A stretch of 12,933 nt of DNA from Phycisphaerales bacterium (GCA_014879435.1 JACSSB010000200.1:1-12933); one strand, 5' to 3'. Positions 6,538-12,933 are shown, numbered from the stretch's first letter. Notes: a model not told the origin generated them from the sequence alone. Translations and numbers: made by a program.

Positions 6538-8619
6538 TCAGTGTGCGGTTGCATAATCCACCTCTGGATCTCGAACCTGATAGGCGCTTTCCCGAATCGT
6601 GGGATTGGGATTGCGCATGCTGCGTAACGAGACCTTGATGGTGAAGTAGGCCATGGCTACTACCAAAGCGACGAACAGCACGGTGATCGAGCCGCACAGG
6701 TAGTTATTGAAAGCCACCCGCTCCATATCGGCAATGCTCTTGGCCGGAGCGATGACCGTTCCAGACGCCGCTGCCGTGCTGTACTTGTTGGCGATGGCGA
6801 AGAAACCAATCGGCGCCGCCGCAAACACCTTCTGCCAACCGGCGGCTAGGGTGCAAATCAGCAACCAGGCGGTCGGCACCAGCGTAACCCAGATATAGCG
6901 TTCCCGTTTCATCTTAATCAGCACCGTGGTGCACAGTAGTAGGGCGATACCGGCTAGCATCTGGTTACCGATACCGAACAGCGGCCAGATGGTATTGACC
7001 CCACCGAGCGGATCGACCGTACCTTGATAGACGAAATAGCCCCACATCGACACACATAACACGGTCGCGATGACGTTGGCCAGAAGGGATTTGGTTTCGC
7101 TCAAAGGCGCGTAAACCGTGCCGAGCAAATCTTGAATCATGAAGCGTCCAGCACGAGTGCCCGCGTCCACGGCCGTGAGGATGAACAGTGCCTCGAACAA
7201 AATGGCGAAGTGATACCAGAAGGCTTTCATCCCAGACCCACCGACTACTGCTGACATGATTTCTGCCATACCGACGGCCAGGGTAGGCGCGCCGCCCGCC
7301 CGGTGCAGGATGGTATGCTCGCCGATGTCCTTAGCGGTTTGGTTGATCATCTCCGGGGTGATCGCCCAGCCCCAATTGGTGATGATCTGCGAGGCTTTTT
7401 CTACCGAGTCGCCAATCGCTGCCACCGGGCTGTTCATGGCGAAATAGATACCTGGATCAAGCACGCAGGCCGCGGTCAGCGCCATGATCGCCACGAAAGA
7501 TTCGGTCAGCATTCCACCATAGCCGACTAGACGGGCATGCGATTCCCGCTCGATCATCTTGGGGGTGGTACCGGAAGAAATCAGTGCATGGAAGCCAGAC
7601 ACCGCGCCGCAGGCGATGGTGATGAACAAGAATGGGAACAGGCTACCAGAGAACACCGGCCCGCTGCCGTCGATGAAGCGGGTAACCGCTGGCATCTTCA
7701 GATCCGGCATGACGATGTAGATACCCAGCGCCAGCGCCACGACCACGCCGATCTTGAGGAAGGTGGACAGATAGTCGCGGGGAGCCAAAAGCAGCCATAC
7801 TGGCAGCATGGAAGCGATTGCCCCGTAAATGATGATCGCCCAAGCCAGTTGTGGAGCGGTATAGGTAAAGAGCGGGCCAAGGGTGGCGTCAGCGGAGACC
7901 TTGCCACCGAACCAGATCGCCAGCAGCAGCACGATGACGCCAAAGATCGAGGCTTCACCGATCTTGCCGGGCCGCACATAGCGCATGTAGATCCCCATGA
8001 CCATCGCCAGCGGAATGGTTGCCGCTACAGTGAAGGTGCCCCATGGACTTTCGCCGAGCGCCTTGACCACGATCAAACCGAGAGCGGCGAGGATGATGAT
8101 CATGATTGCCAGGGTGCCGACTAGGGCGATACCCCCCGCTACCGGCCCCATTTCCATCTTGACCATTTCGCCAAGGGAACGGCCATCGCGACGCATCGAG
8201 CAGAACAGCACCATGAAGTCCTGCACCGCACCAGCCACGATGACGCCTGCCAGAATCCAGATGGTGCTGGGCAAATAGCCCATCTGTGCCGCAAGTACCG
8301 GCCCGACCAAGGGGCCGCCACCCGCGATAGCGGCAAAATGATGGCCGTACAGCACCCATTTGTTGGTGGGCACGTAATCGAGCCCATCATTGTGCGCGAC
8401 CGCTGGGGTCATGCGCGTGTCGTCCAGTTGCAGCACGCGCTGGGCGATGAATTTGCTGTAGAAGCGGTAACCGATGAAATAAACACACAGCGCGGCGGTT
8501 ACCAACCAAACTGCACTGACTGTTTCACCACGATTGAGTGCAACCGCACCCAACGCAAAGGCGCCGAGTACAGCGACGAGGAACCAACCGAGATACGACA
8601 ATAGCTTCTTGTTATTCAT
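6538..8619 (-). CDS. cstA: Carbon starvation protein CstA, pyruvate/peptide transporter
   Basis: A large inner-membrane secondary transporter of 693 residues, with many hydrophobic helices (I estimate 16-18). In E. coli, CstA was first described as a peptide transporter induced by carbon starvation and later shown to take up pyruvate. The sequence follows E. coli CstA closely by memory: TPAVAHNDGLDYVPT at 71-85, the GHHFAAIAGGGPLVGPVLAAQ region at 92-112, AVQDFMVLF at 131-139, then APRDYLSTFLKIG, CGAVSGFHALISSGTTPKM, FEALFILTAVDAGTR and WPLFGIGNQMLAG. The ATG at 8617-8619 gives the expected N-terminus (MNNKK), with only a weak GAGA ribosome site. It is followed by ybdD, its normal partner. 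I found no convincing CRP site or promoter in the leader, so its control is unknown. Confidence 0.96.
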   Translation of the reverse strand: MNNKKLLSYLGWFLVAVLGAFALGAVALNRGETVSAVWLVTAALCVYFIGYRFYSKFIAQRVLQLDDTRMTPAVAHNDGLDYVPTNKWVLYGHHFAAIAGGGPLVGPVLAAQMGYLPSTIWILAGVIVAGAVQDFMVLFCSMRRDGRSLGEMVKMEMGPVAGGIALVGTLAIMIIILAALGLIVVKALGESPWGTFTVAATIPLAMVMGIYMRYVRPGKIGEASIFGVIVLLLAIWFGGKVSADATLGPLFTYTAPQLAWAIIIYGAIASMLPVWLLLAPRDYLSTFLKIGVVVALALGIYIVMPDLKMPAVTRFIDGSGPVFSGSLFPFLFITIACGAVSGFHALISSGTTPKMIERESHARLVGYGGMLTESFVAIMALTAACVLDPGIYFAMNSPVAAIGDSVEKASQIITNWGWAITPEMINQTAKDIGEHTILHRAGGAPTLAVGMAEIMSAVVGGSGMKAFWYHFAILFEALFILTAVDAGTRAGRFMIQDLLGTVYAPLSETKSLLANVIATVLCVSMWGYFVYQGTVDPLGGVNTIWPLFGIGNQMLAGIALLLCTTVLIKMKRERYIWVTLVPTAWLLICTLAAGWQKVFAAAPIGFFAIANKYSTAAASGTVIAPAKSIADMERVAFNNYLCGSITVLFVALVVAMAYFTIKVSLRSMRNPNPTIRESAYQVRDPEVDYATAH

Positions 8620-8833
8620 GCCATGATCTCAAGAAGATGGTGGGTTTGATGGCCTCGGTATTTTGTATGGAATCGAGAGAAGAACGATTGTCACCAGAAT
8701 ACCGTGGAGCTTTTTTTACTTATCGAGTAGCACAGGTCGGCGGAGAATGCCGCCAAACCCTATTTCGAGTATAAGTCAACGCCTGAGATCTGGAGGGTGG
8801 GATGGAGAATTTTCCAATACAAACCATCAAGAC
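8620..8833. other. Leader region of cstA, no gene
   Basis: This is the gene-free stretch upstream of cstA, part of a 547-base gap that ends at 9166. It holds a small perfect hairpin (GGCGG at 8739-8743 with CCGCC at 8750-8754) that would lie in the cstA 5' leader if transcription starts further upstream. On the plus strand, a TATAAG at 8770-8775 is a possible -10 without a -35. No open frame with a ribosome site and family resemblance was seen on either strand. The remainder of the gap is filled by the terminator and repeats listed separately. Confidence 0.5.
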
Positions 8834-8860
8834 AAAGCCCGAATAACATCGGGCTTTTTT
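8834..8860 (+). terminator. Strong intrinsic terminator with no gene upstream on its strand
   Basis: AAAGCCCGA (8834-8842) pairs perfectly with TCGGGCTTT (8849-8857) over nine base pairs around a six-base loop, and the plus strand continues the T run to 8860 (six Ts). This is a textbook rho-independent terminator for plus-strand transcription. Read on the minus strand, the stem is followed only by TTTGTCTTG, so it could work weakly in that direction between the phosphofructokinase gene and cstA. No plus-strand gene lies between 6243 and this site. Confidence 0.8.
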
Positions 8861-8877
8861 CATACGGTGCTTTTGCT

Positions 8878-8947
8878 GTCATCCCCGCGTAGGCTGGGAT
8901 CCAGAGATACGTCAAAGGTACTGGATTCCCGCATTCGCGGGAATGAC
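8878..8947. repeat. REP-like palindromic element, copy 1
   Basis: A 70-base unit bounded by GTCATCCCCGCG and CGCGGGAATGAC, which are near-perfect inverted ends. It contains two hairpins: CCC.GC/GC.GGG around GTAG on the left, with one mismatch, and a perfect eight-base stem ATTCCCGC/GCGGGAAT (8925-8944) on the right. Elements of this type are scattered between genes in many proteobacteria. Copy 2 starts 102 bases downstream and matches at 63 of 70 positions. Confidence 0.88.
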
Positions 8948-8979
8948 GTATGGAGAATGAGCAGTGCCAGTACTTTGCT

Positions 8980-9049
8980 GTCATCCCCGCGTAGGCGGGG
9001 ATCCAGAGGCAGGTTGAAGGTACTAGATTCCCGCATTCGCGGGAATGAC
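8980..9049. repeat. REP-like palindromic element, copy 2
   Basis: Second 70-base unit in the same orientation as copy 1. Here both hairpins are perfect: CCCCGC/GCGGGG with a GTAG loop at 8985-9000, and ATTCCCGC/GCGGGAAT with an ATTC loop at 9027-9046. The short sequence TTTGCTGTC precedes both copies, so the duplicated unit is slightly larger than the 70-base core. Six of the seven differences from copy 1 fall in the middle spacer or beside it; the other (8895 T versus 8997 G) restores pairing in the left stem of this copy. Confidence 0.88.
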
Positions 9050-9070
9050 GATCCACCTTACGCCTTTAAC

Positions 9071-9145
9071 AAAAGGGGGGCAGGGGGGATTTGGGTTCCG
9101 TCGCTCGTGTGAAATCCCCCCAGCCCCCCTTTTTTCAAAAAGGGG
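9071..9145 (-). repeat. G/C-tract inverted repeat at the end of the phosphofructokinase gene, probably its terminator
   Basis: Arms of 22 bases (9071-9092 and 9112-9133) pair with one mismatch around a 19-base loop; each contains two runs of six Gs or Cs and ends in AAA/TTT. The right arm also pairs with the next few bases: CCCCTTTTT against AAAAAGGGG (9126-9145), so two alternative hairpins compete. It lies 21 bases after the phosphofructokinase stop. In minus-strand RNA the long stem is followed by UUUUGUU, which suits a terminator. Similar G-rich dispersed repeats occur between genes in many proteobacteria. Confidence 0.75.
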
Positions 9146-9166
9146 AGGTGAACGCTTAGATTTGTA

Positions 9167-11422
9167 TTATTTGCTGCGGGAAGCTTTGTTCTTGTGTGTG
9201 GTGGTCTTCGAAGGTTGCGCCATGGCATGTACGATCGTACGCAACCCCAGCCACCATTGTTTCTTGGGACGTCGGTAGCTCCAATCGACCATATCCGCCA
9301 TCTCCTTGAGCGGAAAGAGAGTTACCTTGCCTTCGGATAAACCGATGAACGCACATTCCGTCGATTTTTCCGCCAATTGCTGCGTCAGATAATCGATGCA
9401 GCGCGTAGCCAGGCGGGTCGCGAGGATGCGGTCGAAAGGCGAAGGATTGCCGCCCTGTTGGATATGCCCCAGGATGTCTTGGCGCACGTCGAAGCGTGTT
9501 TGGCTTTCTTCCTCAAACAGCCGACAGAGAAAATCGGTGGTGTAATGAGGGCTGGCGCGCTCGTTGCGAATCGCCATATACAGTCGGCGCCCACCTTCAA
9601 AGCTTTTCAGCATATTCTCCACGTCTGCTTGCAGATCCTTGAGGGTGATTCCCTCCTCGTGCAGGTAGACGCGTTCCGCACCTCCCGCTAAGCCACTCAG
9701 CAGCGCCAGATAGCCGCAGTAAGTGCCCATGGTCTCGATCACGAAGCAACGCCGAGCCGCCGTGGCCGATTGCTTAATGCGATCCAGCGCTTCAACGATC
9801 ACATTCAGTGCCGTATCCGCGCCAACACTTTGTTCCGAACCGGGCAAGTTGTTATCAATAGTAGCTGGCAGACAGATCATAGGAATCTTGAACGCAGGAT
9901 AGCGGTCGCGCTCGCGATGCAGCTCGTAGATCGCTTTGTAGGCGGCCCAGCCACCGATGATCAGTAGGCCATCGATACGCTGGGTTTCCAGTGCCCGACC
10001 GACCGAATAGAACTGCTCGATGGTCGGAATTTGCCGGTTGGTGCCTAGTTCGGCGCCACCCATGGAAGTCCAACCTTCGACATCACCCCATTTCAATTCT
10101 TCGATGCGACCGTCGATCAATCCCTGGAAGCCGCCGCGCACGCCGAGCAGGACATGACCCAGATCCAGGCCCAGTCGAACGGCAGCGCGTACTGCGGGAT
10201 TCATCCCTGGTGCAAGTCCGCCAGCGTGCAGGATCGCCAGACGCCGCGGTTGGGTAGGCGGGGTAACGCTGGGCATCGATTCGGCCATGCGTCTGAAGAC
10301 TTCAAACATCTCGGTGAAGCTGCCGCCGCGTAGCGCCATCGCGCCTTCATAGTCCTTGTCGGCGATTTTTTGCGCGACGCTGCGCGTTTTCTGTACGCAT
10401 TCCATCAGCGGCGCGTGGTCGATGCGGTTATAGCGAATACCGATCATCACCGGATCACTTTCGGGCGTGGCCGACAACACCGTTTCGGTGGCGTCGAAGC
10501 CGAGTACGGTGCTCATCCAACGGTCGAAGGCGCTGGGGGTGCCTCCGCGCTGGACATGACCGAGAATAGTGACTCGCGTGTCTTCGCCAAGTCGATCTTC
10601 CAGCACCTGTCGTACATAATCGGCATTGAGCGGATTACCTGCCCGATCAGAAGCACCCTCGGCGACAATCACGATACTATCGCGCCGTCCGGCTGCCCGA
10701 CCGTTGCGAAGCAGCGCGCACATTTGATCTTCCCAACCCTCCGGTGGAGGATTTTCGGGGATGAGTACATAGTCAGCACCACCGGCGATGGCGCTCATCA
10801 AAGCCAGATAACCGCAGTGTCGGCCCATGACTTCCACCACGAAACTGCGCTGGTGGCTGGCGGCGGTACTGGTGATGGCGTCGATGGCCTCGATGATGCG
10901 ATGTAAGGCGGAATCGGCACCGATGGTCATATCGGTGCCAACCATGTCGTTATCGATAGAGCCGACCAGACCGGCGATCATCAGTGCTGGATGCCGTTGT
11001 GCGGTCGCCTCGTCGATTTCGCCGCGTGCCACCAGCTCGGCAACCAATTCTGACCATTCGTGGCGGAAGGTATCGGCACCGGTCAGACTGCCATCACCAC
11101 CGATGACCACCAGCCGATCGATTCCGTGTCGGATCAGATTATGGGCCGCCCGCAACCGGCCTTCCCGTTCACGGAAGGCTGGGCAGCGGGCGGTGCCGAT
11201 CACGGTGCCTCCCCGGTGCAGGATGCTACCCACATCGTCCCACGACACCGCACGGATGCGATCGCCACCGTCCACCATACCCTGATAGCCTTCAAAAATG
11301 GCATGGACGGTGGCACCCAGATGTAGAGCGGAACGGACCACCGCACGCACTGCGGCGTTCATCCCTTGAGCGTCGCCGCCGCTGGTGAGAACGCCGATAC
11401 TGATAGAAGGATTATTGGCCAT
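9167..11422 (-). CDS. pfk: Eukaryote-type tandem 6-phosphofructokinase
   Basis: Phosphorylates fructose 6-phosphate to the 1,6-bisphosphate, the committed step of glycolysis, in the cytoplasm. At 751 residues it is twice the usual bacterial length (about 320) and consists of two PFK domains, about 7-380 and 394-730, joined by a Pro-rich linker. The N-half has a full active site: TSGGDAQGMN (13-22), GGDGS (108-112, the ATP-type Gly), SIDND (155-159, catalytic Asp157), SHQR (189-192), EVMGR (197-201) and GHVQRGG (288-294). In the C-half the matching motifs are GGWAAY, TIDNN, ETMGT and GHIQQGG, as in the regulatory half of animal PFK-1. The tail KKQWWLGLR also matches. ATG at 11420-11422 follows an AAGGAAG ribosome site. 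The last residues are Lys/Ser/Thr-rich. ATP rather than pyrophosphate use is inferred from the GGDGS motif. Confidence 0.95.
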   Translation of the reverse strand: MANNPSISIGVLTSGGDAQGMNAAVRAVVRSALHLGATVHAIFEGYQGMVDGGDRIRAVSWDDVGSILHRGGTVIGTARCPAFREREGRLRAAHNLIRHGIDRLVVIGGDGSLTGADTFRHEWSELVAELVARGEIDEATAQRHPALMIAGLVGSIDNDMVGTDMTIGADSALHRIIEAIDAITSTAASHQRSFVVEVMGRHCGYLALMSAIAGGADYVLIPENPPPEGWEDQMCALLRNGRAAGRRDSIVIVAEGASDRAGNPLNADYVRQVLEDRLGEDTRVTILGHVQRGGTPSAFDRWMSTVLGFDATETVLSATPESDPVMIGIRYNRIDHAPLMECVQKTRSVAQKIADKDYEGAMALRGGSFTEMFEVFRRMAESMPSVTPPTQPRRLAILHAGGLAPGMNPAVRAAVRLGLDLGHVLLGVRGGFQGLIDGRIEELKWGDVEGWTSMGGAELGTNRQIPTIEQFYSVGRALETQRIDGLLIIGGWAAYKAIYELHRERDRYPAFKIPMICLPATIDNNLPGSEQSVGADTALNVIVEALDRIKQSATAARRCFVIETMGTYCGYLALLSGLAGGAERVYLHEEGITLKDLQADVENMLKSFEGGRRLYMAIRNERASPHYTTDFLCRLFEEESQTRFDVRQDILGHIQQGGNPSPFDRILATRLATRCIDYLTQQLAEKSTECAFIGLSEGKVTLFPLKEMADMVDWSYRRPKKQWWLGLRTIVHAMAQPSKTTTHKNKASRSK

Positions 11423-11501
11423 GGATTCGATCTTCCTTTAATGATGGACGGGAGAGATAACAGTTTAGCGTCGCTTCATCACGAATGGATTACTGAAACG
11501 A

Positions 11502-11530
11502 CTCAGGGGCGACTTCATGCCACCCCTGAG
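11502..11530 (-). terminator. Hairpin between the decarboxylase and phosphofructokinase genes
   Basis: In minus-strand RNA the arms (11519-11530 and 11502-11513) form 12 pairs around a five-base AUGAA loop. Two of the pairs are G-U wobbles that would be A-C mismatches in plus-strand RNA, so it suits transcription coming out of the decarboxylase genes. The following sequence UCGUUUC is only weakly U-rich, so it may be a partial terminator or an RNA-stability element. The rest of the 151-base gap (11423-11573) shows only the phosphofructokinase ribosome site. Confidence 0.6.
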
Positions 11531-11573
11531 CGCTATAGGAATCTCCGACCTTCAGGCCAGAGAGGATAGGATG

Positions 11574-12728
11574 TCAACGCAGTAGTGCCAAGAACATCCC
11601 AGCGGCTACCGCCGACCCGATGACCCCGGCCACATTCGGCCCCATGGCAGCCATCAGCGGGTTGACCTGCCCATCGGTTTCCTCAGAAACGAATTTCTGA
11701 ACTACCCGCGCCGACATCGGTACCGCCGATACCCCGGCTGCACCGATACAAGGATTGATACGCTTAGCTTCCGGCAGGAACAGGTTGAGCAGCTTGGCGA
11801 ACAAGATGCCACCGGCTGTGCTGAAGGCGAATGCTATCGCGCCCAGTACCAAAATAAACAAGGTCTGTGCACTGAGGAAGGTATCACCCTGCATGGTTGC
11901 ACCGACCACCAGACCGAGAAAAATGGTGACGATGTTGATCAGTGCCCCTCCTGCGGTCTTGCTCAGCCGGTCGGTGGCCCCCGATTCCCGTAGCAGATTG
12001 CCGAACATCAACATGCCGATCAGTGGCGCACTGGAAGGGATGGCCAAAGCGGTCAGTACGGTAATGAAGATTGGAAAGATAATCACTGCCGTTTGTGATA
12101 CGGGTCGGGCCTGGGGCATGTTGATGGCACGCTCTTTGGGCGTGGTCAGCAGACGCAGGATGGGCGGCTGAATCACCGGCACCAGGGCCATGTAGCTGTA
12201 GGCCGCTACTGCGACCGCGCCCAGTAGATGCGGGGCAAGAATGGCGGTCAGATAAATGGAGGTCGGTCCATCTGCCCCACCGATGATGCCGATCGATGCC
12301 GCCTCTTCGGCCTTGAAGCCGAAGATATAAAAAGCACCCAGCGCGGCAACGAAGATGCCCAACTGGGCTGCGGCTCCAAGTAAAAGGGTAATCGGTCGGC
12401 TTAACAAGGGACGAAAGTCGGTGAGCGCGCCCACCCCCATGAAGATGACCGGTGGCAACAACTGGGTCTTGATGCCCATGCTATAGATCAGTTGCAGCAG
12501 AGGGATGGTCTGATCCGGCTCGGGATGGTAACCACTGGAAGCGCTGAGCATGGCTGCTGGCAAGTTAGCGAGCATCGCTCCAAAACCGATGGGGATCAGT
12601 AGCAGGGGTTCGTAATTCTTCCGTACCGCCAGATAAACCAGCAGGCCGGAAATTCCGAACATCACCAAGTTTCTCCAGCCCAAGCCGAGAAAGCCGCTTT
12701 GGGCTAACAGATCCGATAAGATTTCCAT
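11574..12728 (-). CDS. oadB: Na+-translocating decarboxylase beta subunit (OadB/GcdB/MmdB family)
   Basis: The integral membrane subunit that decarboxylates carboxy-biotin and uses the energy to pump Na+ outward. The 384-residue protein has around ten membrane segments. The family signature IGIIGGADGPTSIY is at 146-159, and its Asp153 corresponds to the Na+-site aspartate of Klebsiella OadB (D203). NPLMAAMGPNVAGVIGSAVAAG near the C-terminus is also characteristic. The ATG at 12726-12728 starts one base after the carrier stop codon. A TTG at 12740 would overlap the carrier gene and is less likely. No clear ribosome site is seen, so translation is probably coupled. The sequence does not tell oxaloacetate from methylmalonyl-, glutaconyl-CoA or malonate systems; the symbol names the best-known member only. 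It is shorter than Klebsiella OadB (433) and closer to the 370-390 residue members. Confidence 0.92.
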   Translation of the reverse strand: MEILSDLLAQSGFLGLGWRNLVMFGISGLLVYLAVRKNYEPLLLIPIGFGAMLANLPAAMLSASSGYHPEPDQTIPLLQLIYSMGIKTQLLPPVIFMGVGALTDFRPLLSRPITLLLGAAAQLGIFVAALGAFYIFGFKAEEAASIGIIGGADGPTSIYLTAILAPHLLGAVAVAAYSYMALVPVIQPPILRLLTTPKERAINMPQARPVSQTAVIIFPIFITVLTALAIPSSAPLIGMLMFGNLLRESGATDRLSKTAGGALINIVTIFLGLVVGATMQGDTFLSAQTLFILVLGAIAFAFSTAGGILFAKLLNLFLPEAKRINPCIGAAGVSAVPMSARVVQKFVSEETDGQVNPLMAAMGPNVAGVIGSAVAAGMFLALLR

Positions 12729-12729
12729 A

Positions 12730-12933
12730 TCAGGCGCCAAGGGTCAGGATGGGCTTGGCAGCGGAGACTTCGCTACCCAGATCAGCGTTGATTTCTACCA
12801 CCGTGCCATCGCAAGGAGCGCGCACATCATGCTTGGCTTTCATCGCTTCGACCGCCGCCACGACCTGTCCCTTGGTTACCACTTCGCCGACTTTGACGTT
12901 GATGTCCACCAATTCGACCTTGCCTTCGAAGGG
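12730..12933 (-). CDS. Biotin carboxyl carrier domain of the decarboxylase, N-terminal part outside the window
   Basis: The last 67 residues of a biotinyl-domain protein. The frame is open to the right edge with no start codon of quality, so the gene continues beyond base 12933. The domain carries the biotinylation site EAMKAK, with Lys at the hairpin turn, followed by DVRAPCDGTVVEI, which completes the swinging-arm fold. The usual site reads AMKM, so the residue after the modified lysine differs. It may be a stand-alone carrier (as the gamma or C subunits of glutaconyl- and methylmalonyl-CoA decarboxylases) or the tail of an OadA-type alpha subunit. The neighbouring beta subunit starts one base after its stop. 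It would shuttle CO2 from the carboxyltransferase to the membrane subunit. Confidence 0.88.
   Translation of the reverse strand, partial: PFEGKVELVDINVKVGEVVTKGQVVAAVEAMKAKHDVRAPCDGTVVEINADLGSEVSAAKPILTLGA

Noticed and set aside
7537..8124. Plus-strand open frame of 195 residues opposite cstA
   Set aside because: It lies wholly within cstA, and its His/Asp/Gln-rich composition is typical of an antisense reading of a membrane protein gene.
8765..8782. TTGACT and TATACT on the minus strand upstream of cstA as a promoter
   Set aside because: The two hexamers are directly adjacent instead of about 17 bases apart, and neither has a suitably spaced partner.
8878..9049. The two repeats as a CRISPR array
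   Set aside because: There are only two units, each with two internal hairpins and inverted ends, and there is no uniform spacer series or cas gene.
8760..9056. Minus-strand open frame of 98 residues with repeated segments such as SRECGN and PAYAGMT
   Set aside because: This is the translation of the two REP-like elements. Such peptides are a well-known false annotation in proteobacterial genomes, and there is no ribosome site.
9045..9278. Plus-strand open frame with KGGQGGF and PPAPLFSKRGG segments
   Set aside because: It is a reading of the G/C-tract repeat joined to the antisense of the phosphofructokinase end.
11572..11577. Perfect TTGACA on the minus strand at the end of the decarboxylase beta gene
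   Set aside because: No -10 element lies 16-18 bases downstream; the nearest TATAGC is 34 bases away. It coincides with the stop codon region and looks accidental.

Overview
The window looks like a chromosomal segment of a moderately GC-rich proteobacterium, most likely a gammaproteobacterium. The reasons are a PhoB-type promoter upstream of pstS, a CstA/YbdD pair and a YbbO-like reductase that closely resemble the enterobacterial proteins, and two families of short palindromic repeats common in proteobacterial genomes. A glycogen- or polyphosphate-cycling sludge bacterium such as the Competibacter group would fit the mix of genes, but that is a guess. I see no phage, transposase, tRNA, rRNA or CRISPR array.

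Bases 1-5256, minus strand: a complete high-affinity phosphate uptake operon in the order pstS-pstC-pstA-pstB-phoU, with phoU cut by the left edge. The pstS promoter has three 7-base PhoB half-sites at an 11-base period with a TATAAA box 10 bases downstream of the best pair. A 20-bp hairpin followed by U residues lies between pstS and pstC and probably trims expression of the membrane genes relative to the binding protein.

Bases 5257-6243, plus strand: a divergent gene for a short-chain dehydrogenase of the YbbO type.

Bases 6300-8619, minus strand: cstA, a pyruvate (formerly peptide) transporter of the CstA family, followed by its usual small partner ybdD. Bases 8620-9166 carry no gene. They hold a strong plus-strand intrinsic terminator with no gene in front of it, two copies of a 70-bp REP-like element, and a G/C-rich inverted repeat at the end of the next gene.

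Bases 9167-11422, minus strand: a 751-residue tandem 6-phosphofructokinase. It resembles animal and fungal PFK-1 from end to end, with a complete N-terminal catalytic half and a degenerate C-terminal half. It is the most unusual gene here.

Bases 11574-12933, minus strand: the membrane beta subunit of a Na+-pumping biotin-dependent decarboxylase and the end of its biotin carrier, cut by the right edge. The two genes abut and are separated from the phosphofructokinase by a 12-bp hairpin.

Taken together, the right half points to control of the phosphoenolpyruvate/pyruvate/oxaloacetate node (glycolytic entry, decarboxylation coupled to Na+ export, pyruvate uptake), and the left half to phosphate scavenging. 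All genes belong to known families. The points of interest are the eukaryote-type phosphofructokinase and the regulatory and repeat structures, rather than a wholly new system.
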